Below, piece by piece: positions 53,327-61,700 of a stretch of 64,000 bases of DNA. The DNA is taken from NCBI RefSeq assembly GCF_002198735.1, contig NZ_MWLO01000126.1, positions 1-64,000 of the forward strand. Reading direction: 5' to 3'. The notes under the pieces are model-generated. The model ran no database searches and had not been told where the DNA came from. It was given only the letters and a program-made list of their open reading frames with translations. The position numbers and the translations under genes were made by a program. Numbering within the stretch: position 1 is the first letter of the stretch; each line of letters begins with the position of its first letter. Origin of the DNA: Ideonella sp. A 288 (lineage in GTDB: Bacteria > Pseudomonadota > Gammaproteobacteria > Burkholderiales > Burkholderiaceae_C).

Positions 53327-53787
53327 CGCGATCCGCCGTGGCCGCCGCCCTGCCCTCGAGCCACCGCGCGGCCCCTGCCGGCCGCCGGCCCCGCGGCTTC
53401 TCGCTGGTCGAGATCGGCGTGACGCTGGCGGTGGTGGCCCTGGTGGCCACGCTGGCGGTGCCTTCCTACCTCGAGCAACTGGCGCGCAGCCGCCGACCGG
53501 AGGCCATGGCCGCCCTGCAGCAGCTGCAATGGGCCCAGGAGCGCCATCGCCAGGACCACGGCCGCTATGCCGAACGGCTCGACCAGCTGAAAGGCGCCGT
53601 GTCGCGCCGCAGCCCGAACGGGCACTACCGCCTCGAGATGACCGGCCACGGCCCCGAGGCCTACGACGCCACGGCTCATGCCGAGGCCAGCCAGGCGCGC
53701 GACCGCGCCTGCCCCATGCTGACGCTGCACGTGCAGGGCGCCATCACCCGCCGCGAGCCGGACGGGCGCTGCTGGAGCGGTGGATGA
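53323..53787 (+). CDS. Type IV pilin-like (PilE/minor pilin) protein
   Basis: 154 residues from TTG 53323 (GTG 53338 is an alternative). GFSLVEIGVTLAVVALVATLAVPSYL-type prepilin N-terminus: cleavage between Gly and Phe, Glu5 present. The first 20-27 residues form a long, Ala/Arg-rich leader. The rest is globular with two Cys near the C-terminus (ACPM, GRCW), like PilE. It is coupled to ycgR and to the next pseudopilin, with no pil assembly genes in the window. Confidence 0.75.
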   Translation: MTRSAVAAALPSSHRAAPAGRRPRGFSLVEIGVTLAVVALVATLAVPSYLEQLARSRRPEAMAALQQLQWAQERHRQDHGRYAERLDQLKGAVSRRSPNGHYRLEMTGHGPEAYDATAHAEASQARDRACPMLTLHVQGAITRREPDGRCWSGG

Positions 53788-54317
53788 CCACGCCAACGCG
53801 CCTGCACGCCGGTGCCCATCCCACGAGGCCCTGGCACGGGCTGACGCTGATCGAGCTGACCATTGCGCTGGCCGTGCTGGCGCTGCTGATGACCATGGGC
53901 GTGCCGCCGATGGCCAGCTGGATGGGCCGCCACCGGCTGCGGGCCACCGCCCAGCACCTGGCCGTCGACCTGGGCGAGGCCCGGCACGAGGCGGTGCGGC
54001 GCGGCCAGACCTTGCACGTGCGCTTCCAGACCGGCCGCGATTGGTGTTATTCGGTGGCGCTTCGGCCCGACGCCGACTGCCGCCAACCCGACGCCCAGGT
54101 GCTGAAGACCGTGCGCGCCCGCGACCACGCCGGCGTGCAGCTGGTCGATGCGAGACCCCTGGAGATCGACGGCCGCGACGGCAACGCCTCGGCGCTGCGC
54201 GGCTACGGCCGCTTCGCCTCGCCGCAGGGCGACGAGCTGCAGGTGCGGCTGCTGCCGATCGGCCGCGCCGGACTGTGCGCACCCGAAACTGCCTGGCCCG
54301 ACATCGGGCGTTGCTGA
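53784..54317 (+). CDS. GspH/FimT-like pseudopilin
   Basis: 177 residues, ATGA overlap with the previous gene. GLTLIELTIALAVLALLM is a prepilin signal with Glu5; GRHRLRATAQHLAVDLGEARHEAVRRGQ is the FimT/GspH continuation. FimT/GspH are minor pilins of type IV pili or type II secretion. A single pair without pilV/W/X/Y is unusual. Confidence 0.8.
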   Translation: MTTPTRLHAGAHPTRPWHGLTLIELTIALAVLALLMTMGVPPMASWMGRHRLRATAQHLAVDLGEARHEAVRRGQTLHVRFQTGRDWCYSVALRPDADCRQPDAQVLKTVRARDHAGVQLVDARPLEIDGRDGNASALRGYGRFASPQGDELQVRLLPIGRAGLCAPETAWPDIGRC

Positions 54318-54519
54318 GGCGCCACCGGCAGCCACGCCACACCGGCGCCGGCGCGACAGCTTCGCCGATCGGGCCATGCTGCAGGCCATCCATGCCGAGG
54401 CCAGCGAGGTGGATGCGGCAGGTGACCGGCTTGGTCGGCACGTTCCCGCTGACGGGCTGCGGGTACTGACGCGCAGGCACGGAGCCACGGCGCGGCGTCG
54501 CCCCGTCCATCGCAGGAAA

Positions 54520-54575
54520 TGGCGAGGATTCCGGGCCGTTTCGTGGCAATGGACCGATCCAGACGCCCCTACGAT
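54520..54575 (+). promoter_or_regulatory. Candidate FlhDC-class promoter of the GGDEF/EAL gene
   Basis: TGGCGAGGATTCCGGG (54520-54535), CCGTTTCGTGGCAATGG, then TACGAT (54570-54575) 31 nt after the TTT. TACGATG is shared with the element at 35.0 kb. The first half-site is diverged. It lies within the 5' part of a longer ORF, which favours the later start 54612. Confidence 0.5.
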
Positions 54576-54611
54576 GCGGCCCAAATGGGACCATTGCGCA
54601 CGGAGACCCAA

Positions 54612-57600
54612 ATGCACGTTGCCCCTGGCCGCCATGACGAAATCGGCGCGCTGGCCGCGCTGAGCAGCCTGGAGGTGCTCGACAGCGGACCTGAGCCCGA
54701 GCTCGACGCGCTGGTGCGCATCGCCTCGACGGTGTGCGGCGTGCCGATCTCGCTGATCAGCCTGGTCGATGCGGAGCGACAGTGGTTCAAGGCCAACATC
54801 GGCCTGCCCGGCGTGTCGGAGACGCCGCGCGACGTTGCGTTCTGCGCGCATGCGGTGCTCCAGGACGGCCTGTTCGAGGTGCCGGACGCCACCCAGGACC
54901 CGCGCTTCGCCGACAACCCGCTCGTGTCGGGCGCGCCCGACATCCGCTTCTACGCCGGCGCGCCCCTGCGACTGAGCAGCGGCCACCGCGTGGGCACGCT
55001 GTGCGTCATCGACCGCCGGCCGCGCTGGCTCGACCCCACCCAGCGCGACGTGCTGCGGCAGCTCGCCGTGGCGGCGGCACAGATCCTGGAAGGACGCCAC
55101 GCGATCCGGCAGGTTGAACGGGCCAACGCCGAGGCTGCAGCGGCCGCACTGGTGCTGCGGCACAGCGCCGACGCGGTGATCGGGCTCAGCATCGGCGCCC
55201 ATGTGAAGCAATGGAACGGTGCCGCGGAACGGATGTTCGGCTATGCGCCGCAGGAGATCGTCGGGCAGCCCATGGCGCTGCTGGTGCCGCCCCAGGACCA
55301 CGGTGCGCGCGACAGCGTGTTCGGCCGGCTGACCCACGATGGCGACTCCGAATCGTACGAGGCTGTGCTGGTGCATCGCAACGGCACGCCGATCGACGTT
55401 GCGATCACCCTGGTGCCCGAATTCGATGCCGCTGGGCAGCGAACCGGCTGCACCAAGTTCGTTCGCGACATCAGCAAGCGCAGGCGGGCCGAGCGGGCGC
55501 TGCTGGAAAGCGAACGCAGCCTTCGCTTCGAGGTGACCGAGCGCGAGCGGGTGAACGGCCTGCTGATGCGCAGCACCGCATCGATGCAGGAAGCCCAGCG
55601 CCTGGGCCGCATCGGCAGCTGGGAATGGCGCATCGACCCGGACATCACCACCTGGTCCGACGAGCTCTACCGCATCCTCGGGCAGGACCCCAGATGTCCT
55701 CCGCCAAGCTACGCCGAGCACGCCATGGTCTACCTGCCGGCCAGTTGGGCCCTGCTCCAGGCCGCGGTGGAACAGGCACTGCGTACCGGCGAGCGCTACG
55801 CGATGGACCTGGAGTTCCAACGGCCCGACGGCGGGCGCGGCTGGGTGCACGCGCGCGGCGAAGCCATGCGCAATATCCGAGGTGACATCATTGGCCTGCG
55901 CGGCACCGCCCAGGACGTGACCGACGCGCGCCGACTGTCCGCCGAACTGGCCCGCCAGAACGAGTTGCTGCGGGTCACGCTGCAATCCATCGGCGACGCC
56001 GTCATCACCACCGACGCCGAAGGCCGCGTCACCTGGCTCAACCCCGTGGCCGAGCGCATGACCGGCTGGCCGTCTGCCGAGGCGTCGGGCCGGCCGCTGA
56101 CTCAGGTGTTCAACATCGTCGACGCAGAAACGCGGCAGCCCTCCACGAACCCCGTGGCCGCCTGCCTGGCGCAGGACGCGGTCGTCGGCCTGGCCCAGCA
56201 CACCTTGCTGGTGTCGCGCGACGGCGCCGAATTCGGCATCGAGGATTCCGCCGCACCGATCCGCAGTGACCGCGGCGACATGCTCGGCGTCGTGCTGGTG
56301 TTCCACGACGTGACGGAGCAACGCCGGCTTTCGGGCGAGATGAGTTTCCGCGCCACCCACGATGCGCTGACCGGCCTGGTCAACCGCGCCGAGTTCGAGA
56401 CCCGGCTGAGCCGCACGCTCGACAAGTCGCACCAGGACCGGAGCGAGCACGCGGTGCTCTACATCGACCTGGACCAGTTCAAGCTCGTCAACGACGCCTG
56501 CGGCCATGCGGTGGGAGACCAGTTGCTGCAGCAGGTGTCCAGGCTGCTGGCCGACGCCGTGCGCGCCCGCGACACCCTGGCGCGATTGGGCGGCGACGAG
56601 TTCGCTGTCATCCTGGAGCACTGCACCAGCGAGCAGGCCCAGCGAGTGGCGCAGCAGGTCTGCGACCGCATGGACGATTTCCGCTTCGTCCACGATGGCC
56701 GACGCTTCCGCATCGGCACCAGCATCGGGCTGGTGCCCCTGGACTCGCGCTGGGCCTCCACCGCCGCCATCCTGCAGGCCGCCGACACGTCGTGCTATGC
56801 CGCCAAGGAAGCTGGCCGCAACCGCGTGCACGCCTGGTTCGACACCGACGGTGCGATCCGCGCGCGCCACGGCGAAATGCAGTGGGCCTCGCGACTCGAG
56901 ACGGCGCTGGACGAAGGCCGTTTCGTGCTCTTCGCGCAGCGCATCGAGCCGCTGCACGGCAAGGCCGGTGGGCTGCACGCCGAAGTGCTGCTGCGCATGC
57001 TCGACGACGACGGTGCCCTGGTGCCGCCGGGCGCCTTCCTGCCCGCAGCCGAACGTTTCCATCTGGCCTCGCGGATCGACCGCTGGGTGCTCAGGCGGGC
57101 CGTGGAATGGATGAAGGCCGTGCCGGCAATCGACAAGATCGAGAACCTCAGCGTCAACCTGTCGGGTCAGTCCATCGGCGACCGCTCATTCCACCGCTGG
57201 GCCCTCGAACTGCTGGGCGACGCTGGCGCCGCCGTGTGCACCCGACTGTGCCTGGAGATCACCGAAACCGCGGCCGTGACGAGTTTCGCCGATGCCACCG
57301 TGTTCATCGAGAGGGTGCGCGCAGCCGGCGTGAAGGTGGCGCTGGACGACTTCGGCGCCGGCGCGTCGTCGTTCGGCTACCTGAAGACGCTGCCGGTGGA
57401 CTACCTGAAGATCGACGGACAGTTCATCCGGAACCTCATCACCGACCCGCTCGACGAAGCCGCCGTGCGCTGCTTTGCCGATGTCGCCAAGGTGATGGGC
57501 ATCGAGACCGTGGCCGAGTTCGTCGAGAACGCCGAGGTGATGCAGCGCTTGCGCGCCATCCGCATCGACCATGCGCAGGGGTTCCTGCTGCACCGTCCGG

Positions 57601-57647
57601 AGCCTCTGGACGCACTGCTGGCGTCGTCGACCGCTGTGCCGGGCTGA
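54612..57647 (+). CDS. GAF-PAS-GGDEF-EAL c-di-GMP enzyme
   Basis: 1011 residues from ATG 54612, with CGGAG 6 bp ahead; 54519 is an alternative. Order: GAF-like (VRIASTVCGVPISLISLVDAERQWFKA), then PAS domains (VLRHSADAVIGLSIGAHVKQWNGAAERMFGY; RLGRIGSWEWRIDPDITTWSDE; VTLQSIGDAVITTDAEGRVTWLNPVAERMTGW), GGDEF (residue ~660, RLGGDEFAVIL intact), EAL (from ~780, AEVLLRM, VALDDFGAGASSFGYL, LKIDGQFI, VMGIETVAEFVE). The EAL core Glu/Asp/Lys residues are all present, so both halves could be active; which dominates is unknown. Next to fliE/fliF, hence likely tied to motility control. Confidence 0.92.
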   Translation: MHVAPGRHDEIGALAALSSLEVLDSGPEPELDALVRIASTVCGVPISLISLVDAERQWFKANIGLPGVSETPRDVAFCAHAVLQDGLFEVPDATQDPRFADNPLVSGAPDIRFYAGAPLRLSSGHRVGTLCVIDRRPRWLDPTQRDVLRQLAVAAAQILEGRHAIRQVERANAEAAAAALVLRHSADAVIGLSIGAHVKQWNGAAERMFGYAPQEIVGQPMALLVPPQDHGARDSVFGRLTHDGDSESYEAVLVHRNGTPIDVAITLVPEFDAAGQRTGCTKFVRDISKRRRAERALLESERSLRFEVTERERVNGLLMRSTASMQEAQRLGRIGSWEWRIDPDITTWSDELYRILGQDPRCPPPSYAEHAMVYLPASWALLQAAVEQALRTGERYAMDLEFQRPDGGRGWVHARGEAMRNIRGDIIGLRGTAQDVTDARRLSAELARQNELLRVTLQSIGDAVITTDAEGRVTWLNPVAERMTGWPSAEASGRPLTQVFNIVDAETRQPSTNPVAACLAQDAVVGLAQHTLLVSRDGAEFGIEDSAAPIRSDRGDMLGVVLVFHDVTEQRRLSGEMSFRATHDALTGLVNRAEFETRLSRTLDKSHQDRSEHAVLYIDLDQFKLVNDACGHAVGDQLLQQVSRLLADAVRARDTLARLGGDEFAVILEHCTSEQAQRVAQQVCDRMDDFRFVHDGRRFRIGTSIGLVPLDSRWASTAAILQAADTSCYAAKEAGRNRVHAWFDTDGAIRARHGEMQWASRLETALDEGRFVLFAQRIEPLHGKAGGLHAEVLLRMLDDDGALVPPGAFLPAAERFHLASRIDRWVLRRAVEWMKAVPAIDKIENLSVNLSGQSIGDRSFHRWALELLGDAGAAVCTRLCLEITETAAVTSFADATVFIERVRAAGVKVALDDFGAGASSFGYLKTLPVDYLKIDGQFIRNLITDPLDEAAVRCFADVAKVMGIETVAEFVENAEVMQRLRAIRIDHAQGFLLHRPEPLDALLASSTAVPG

Positions 57648-57669
57648 GCGCGCCCGGCTCGGACGATGC

Positions 57670-57993
57670 TCAGACCTGCATGTTCATGATGTCGGTGTAG
57701 GCCTGCATCAGGCGGTTGCGCACCGACAGCGTGGCCTGGAAACCGATCTGGGCCTTCTGCATCGACATCATGGTCTGCTCGAGGCCGACCTCGGGGTTGC
57801 CGAGCTGCAGCTCGCGCTGCATCGACTGGGCCTCGATCTGCGATTCGCTCACGTCGCGCAGCGCCTGCGCCATCGTGGCCTGGAAGCTGCCCTGCTCGGC
57901 CACCTTGGGTGGGGCGATCGGGTGCCCGTCCGGCCGCAGGCCAGCCCGGGCCACGGCCTGGGCGAAGTCGAAGGGCTTGAGCTTCACGTCCAT
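57670..57993 (-). CDS. fliE: Flagellar hook-basal body protein FliE
   Basis: 107 residues from ATG 57993 (AGAGGTGA ahead). FQATMAQALRDVSESQIEAQ and NPEVGLEQTMMSMQKAQIGFQATLSVRNRLMQAYTDIMNMQV-like C-terminus are the FliE pattern. FliE links the MS ring to the rod. Divergent from fliF with a shared control region. Confidence 0.92.
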   Translation of the reverse strand: MDVKLKPFDFAQAVARAGLRPDGHPIAPPKVAEQGSFQATMAQALRDVSESQIEAQSMQRELQLGNPEVGLEQTMMSMQKAQIGFQATLSVRNRLMQAYTDIMNMQV

Positions 57994-58100
57994 CGGGTCA
58001 CCTCTGTGGCGTCGGCGCCGTCGCAGGCCGCCGCGCCGGCACGGTGGCGGGCGGGGGGCACGAAAGCGGCGGGCGCATGAAGGGCTTGTCCACGGTCCGC

Positions 58101-58194
58101 ACTGTAGGCCGGCCCCTCGGCCACGATGGCGCGAACTGAAGCGCGAAATGCAGGCTGTTTGCGCCATGCCGAGACCCCCCGCTGCCGAACAATC
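58101..58194. promoter_or_regulatory. Divergent fliE/fliF control region with palindrome
   Basis: Inverted repeat ATGGCGCGAAC (58126-58136) and GTTTGCGCCAT (58157-58167), 20-nt centre holding GAAGCGCGAAATGC. To the right the fliF -10-like AACAAT (58188-58193) is 30 nt after the TTT; to the left the fliE -10-like TACAGT (58106-58101) is 29-30 nt from the mirrored half. In E. coli, fliE and fliF also share an FlhDC-controlled intergenic space. Confidence 0.65.
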
Positions 58195-58211
58195 GAGCAC
58201 ATCCGGGGCCC

Positions 58212-59957
58212 ATGTCGACCTCGGCCTCGCCCCCCGATTGCAGCCCGGTCCCGATGGACGCCAACATCACACCCCTCACGCCGCAGAACGCCGTCACCGC
58301 CCGGTCCGCCGACGCGATGAACCGCACGACGATGTCGCGCCTGGCGCTGATGCCCACCCGTGCCAAGGTGATGCTGGGCGTGGGCGCCGCAGCGCTGGTG
58401 GCGCTGGCCGCGTCGCTGCTGCTGTGGAGCCAGTCGGCCAACCTGGCACCGCTCTACCCGAACGGCATGTCCGACAAGGACGCCGCGCCGGTGCTCGACC
58501 AACTGCGCCAGCTGGGCGTGGCGCCCAAGGTGATGGACGGCGGGGTGGTCATGGTGCCGGCCGCCCAGGTGGCCGAGCTGCGCATGAAGCTGTCGCAGGC
58601 CGGGCTGCCCAAGTCCAGCCCCAGCGGTTTTGCCTTGATGGACAACGCGCGCTTCGGCCAGTCGCAGCTGCAGGAGCGCACCCAGCTGCAGCGTGCGCTG
58701 CAGGACGAGGTGGGCAAGTCGATCGCACAGCTCGCGTCGGTGGATTCGGCCCGCGTGATCCTGGCCCTGCCGACGCAGAACGGCTTCTACCGCGAGCAGC
58801 AGAAGCCCAGCGCCTCGGTCGTCGTCACGCTGCGCCCGGGCCACACGCTCGACCGCCAGCAGATCGCCGGCATCGTGCACCTGGTGTCGTCGTCGGTGGC
58901 CGACCTGTCGCCCAAGGCGGTGACCGTGCTCGACCAGAACGGCACGCCGCTGGCCGGCACCGGCGACAGCGCGCAGCAGGGCCTCGATTCGCAGCAGCTG
59001 CAGTACGTGCAGCAGGTGGAGAACAGCTACCTCAAGCGCGTGCTCGAGATCCTCGAGCCGGCGCTGGGCCGCGACAACCTGCGCGCCACCGTCACCGCCG
59101 AGATCGACTTCACACAGCAGGAATCCACCTCCGAGGCCTACAAGCCCAACCAGACCGGCGAGGCCACGCTGCGCAGCCAGCGCAGCGCCGAGTCGACCGT
59201 GCCCGGCACGGCCCAGCCGTCCGGCGTGCCGGGTGCGGCCAGCAACCAGCCGCCGACACCGGCCGCCGCCCCGCTCACCGGCGCCTCGGCGCCGCTGCAG
59301 GGCTCGCAGGTGGGCTTGGCCGGCGGCGGTGCGCGCAAGGAAAGCACGATCAACTACGAGGTCGACAAGACCGTCAGCGTCAAGCGCAATGCCACCGGCG
59401 TGGTCAAGCGCCTGAACGCGGCCGTGCTGGTCAACCACCGCAGCACAACCGACGCCAAGGGCAAGACCACCACCGCGCCGCTGCCGCCCGAAGAGATGGA
59501 AAAACTCACGGCCCTGGTGCAGGAGACCATCGGCTTCAGCAAGGACCGCGGCGACTCGGTCAAGGTGGTGAGCATCCCCTTCCGTGCCGACGCGGTGCCC
59601 AAGACCGAAGACCTGCCGCTGTGGAAGCAGCCCTGGCTGCTCGACCTGGTGCGTGCCGGCGCGGTGCCGCTGGCCCTGATGGGCGTGGCCCTGCTGCTGG
59701 TCTTCGCGGTGATCCGCCCGGCGTTGAAGCAGGGCGAGCTGCCCGAGACCGACGCCGAGGCCGAGGCCGCTGCCAAGGGCCTGGACGCGGTGGTCGACGA
59801 CACGCAGGCCCTGCCCGGCCCCGACGGCGCCGAGATGGCCGCGCTGGAACCCCCGAAGGTCAACAAGAAGCTCGAGGACGCCCGCATGCTGGCGCGCGAG
59901 AACCCCTCGGCCGTGGCCAGCATCGTGCGCGGCTGGGTCAGCGGCGAAGCCGCCTGA
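58212..59957 (+). CDS. fliF: Flagellar MS-ring protein FliF
   Basis: 581 residues from ATG 58212 (an internal Met at 58254 is an alternative). Two membrane helices: TRAKVMLGVGAAALVALAASLLLW near residue ~50 and AGAVPLALMGVALLLVFAVIRP near 480. Ring-building motifs RVILALPTQNGFYREQQKPSASV and FTQQESTSEAYKPN lie between; the cytosolic C-terminus (LEDARMLARENPSAVASIVRGWV) binds FliG. First gene of fliFGHIJK. Confidence 0.96.
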   Translation: MSTSASPPDCSPVPMDANITPLTPQNAVTARSADAMNRTTMSRLALMPTRAKVMLGVGAAALVALAASLLLWSQSANLAPLYPNGMSDKDAAPVLDQLRQLGVAPKVMDGGVVMVPAAQVAELRMKLSQAGLPKSSPSGFALMDNARFGQSQLQERTQLQRALQDEVGKSIAQLASVDSARVILALPTQNGFYREQQKPSASVVVTLRPGHTLDRQQIAGIVHLVSSSVADLSPKAVTVLDQNGTPLAGTGDSAQQGLDSQQLQYVQQVENSYLKRVLEILEPALGRDNLRATVTAEIDFTQQESTSEAYKPNQTGEATLRSQRSAESTVPGTAQPSGVPGAASNQPPTPAAAPLTGASAPLQGSQVGLAGGGARKESTINYEVDKTVSVKRNATGVVKRLNAAVLVNHRSTTDAKGKTTTAPLPPEEMEKLTALVQETIGFSKDRGDSVKVVSIPFRADAVPKTEDLPLWKQPWLLDLVRAGAVPLALMGVALLLVFAVIRPALKQGELPETDAEAEAAAKGLDAVVDDTQALPGPDGAEMAALEPPKVNKKLEDARMLARENPSAVASIVRGWVSGEAA

Positions 59958-59971
59958 GGTAGGCAAACGCC

Positions 59972-60967
59972 ATGGACGACGAAGGCCTCGAAGACGCAGC
60001 GATCCTGCTGATGTCCCTCGGCGAAGAGGAAGCCGCGGAGGTGTTCAAGCACCTTGCGCCGAAGGAAGTGCAACGCCTGGGCGAGACCATCGCCCGGCTC
60101 AAGGTGGTGGGCCGCGAGCGCGTGGACAGCGTGCTCGACAAGTTCACCATCGTGGCGGCCGAGCAGCACATCCTGGTCTCCGACACCGACGAGTACGTGA
60201 AGGCAGTGTTGCGCAAGGCGCTGGGCGAGGACAAGGCCAGCCTGCTGATCGACCGCATCCTGCAGGGCAGCGACGTCTCGGGCATCGAGAGCCTGAAGTG
60301 GATGGACGCCGACTCGGTGGCCGAACTGCTGCGCCACGAGCACCCGCAGATCGTCGCCGCCATCCTGGTGCACCTGGACTACGACCAGGCCTCGTCGATC
60401 ATCAAGGCCTTCACCGAGCGGCAGCGCAACGAGGTGCTGGTGCGCATCGCCACGCTCGACGGCATCCAGCCCACCGCGCTGAAGGACCTCAACGAGGTGA
60501 TGAGCCGCGTGCTGGCCGGCGGCGACCGCCTGAAGAAGACCTCGCTCGGCGGCGTCAAGCCGGCGGCCGAGATCATCAACCTGCTGGGCACCGCGGTCGA
60601 GACCTCGGTGCTGGACTTCATCCGCGAGGCCGACGCCGACCTGGCCCAGAAGATCATGGACAACATGTTCACCTTCGACGACCTGAACAAGCTCGACGAC
60701 AAGGGCATGCAGGCGCTGCTGAAGGAAGTGCAGTCCGAATCGCTGGTCATCGCGCTGAAGGGCGCCGCGCCCGAGATGCGCGAGAAGGTGTTCAAGAACA
60801 TGTCCAGCCGCGCCGCCGAGACGCTGCGCGAAGACCTCGAATCGCGCGGCCCGGTGCGTGTGTCCGAGGTCGAATCGGAACAGAAGGAAATGCTCAAGAC
60901 CGTGCGCCGCCTGATGGACGAAGGCCAGATCGTGATGGCCACCGGAGGCGCCGATGAGTTCCTCTAG
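59972..60967 (+). CDS. fliG: Flagellar motor switch protein FliG
   Basis: 331 residues. The EHPQ motif (LRHEHPQIVAAIL) and the C-terminal charged torque helix (VLDFIREADADLAQKIMDNMFTFDDL) are typical. The N-terminus (AILLMSLGEEEAAEVFKHL) binds FliF. It overlaps fliH by 14 nt. Confidence 0.96.
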   Translation: MDDEGLEDAAILLMSLGEEEAAEVFKHLAPKEVQRLGETIARLKVVGRERVDSVLDKFTIVAAEQHILVSDTDEYVKAVLRKALGEDKASLLIDRILQGSDVSGIESLKWMDADSVAELLRHEHPQIVAAILVHLDYDQASSIIKAFTERQRNEVLVRIATLDGIQPTALKDLNEVMSRVLAGGDRLKKTSLGGVKPAAEIINLLGTAVETSVLDFIREADADLAQKIMDNMFTFDDLNKLDDKGMQALLKEVQSESLVIALKGAAPEMREKVFKNMSSRAAETLREDLESRGPVRVSEVESEQKEMLKTVRRLMDEGQIVMATGGADEFL

Positions 60968-61700
60968 ATCGAACGGCCCGCGCCAGGTGCCGCCGCCGCC
61001 GGGCTCGCGCACCGCCGCGTCGTATACGCGCTTCATCCCGCGCGAAGAGCTGCAGGGCTTCGCCAGCTGGATGCCCGATTCCTTCGGCGACACGCCGGCC
61101 CAGGCCAGCGCGGCGCCCGAGCCCGCGCCAGCGCCGGCCGAACCCAGCGCCGCCGAATGGCAGGCCGAGGTGAACGCCGCACGCCAGGCCGGCTACCAGG
61201 ACGGCTACCGCGACGGGCTGTCGGCGCTGGAGAGCTTCAAGCAGAGTTTTGCACGCCAGATGAGCGGCCAGTTCGCGCCGCTGGTGCAGTCCTTCGATGC
61301 CCAGCTGGGCGCGCTCGAGCAGCGCATCGCCGCCTCGGTGGCCCAGGTGGCCGTGCAGCTGGCCCGGCAGGTGGTGCGCAGCGAGCTCGCCGCTCGCCCG
61401 GCGCTGGTGGCCCAGGTGGCCCAGGAGGCGGTGCACGCGGTGCTGATGAGCGCCAAGCACATCGTCGTGCACGTGAACCCGGCCGACCAGGCGCTGATCG
61501 ACGGCGAGGCCGCCGAGACCCTGGCCGCGCGCGGTGCCCGCATGGTCGGCCAGGCCAGCATCGAGCGCGGCGGCTGCCTGGTCGAGACCGATGCCGGCAC
61601 CATCGACGCGCGCGTCGAGGCGCGCTGGAACGACACCGTGCAGGCCCTCGGCACCGAGGTGCCCTGGCACGGCGACCCGCCACCGGCCACCACGCCATGA
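60954..61700 (+). CDS. fliH: Flagellar export ATPase regulator FliH
   Basis: 248 residues from ATG 60954, within the fliG end. Start contains [20 protein letters not shown]; a Pro/Ala-rich linker; [13 protein letters not shown] glycine-spaced segment; C-terminal [14 protein letters not shown] and [21 protein letters not shown] common to FliH/YscL. It anchors FliI to the export gate. Confidence 0.92.
   Translation: MSSSRSNGPRQVPPPPGSRTAASYTRFIPREELQGFASWMPDSFGDTPAQASAAPEPAPAPAEPSAAEWQAEVNAARQAGYQDGYRDGLSALESFKQSFARQMSGQFAPLVQSFDAQLGALEQRIAASVAQVAVQLARQVVRSELAARPALVAQVAQEAVHAVLMSAKHIVVHVNPADQALIDGEAAETLAARGARMVGQASIERGGCLVETDAGTIDARVEARWNDTVQALGTEVPWHGDPPPATTP

Noticed and set aside
53676-57062. 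1128-aa - strand ORF across the pseudopilins and GGDEF/EAL gene
   Set aside because: Antisense shadow of well-supported + strand genes; sequence is Gln/His/Ala/Arg-rich without domains.
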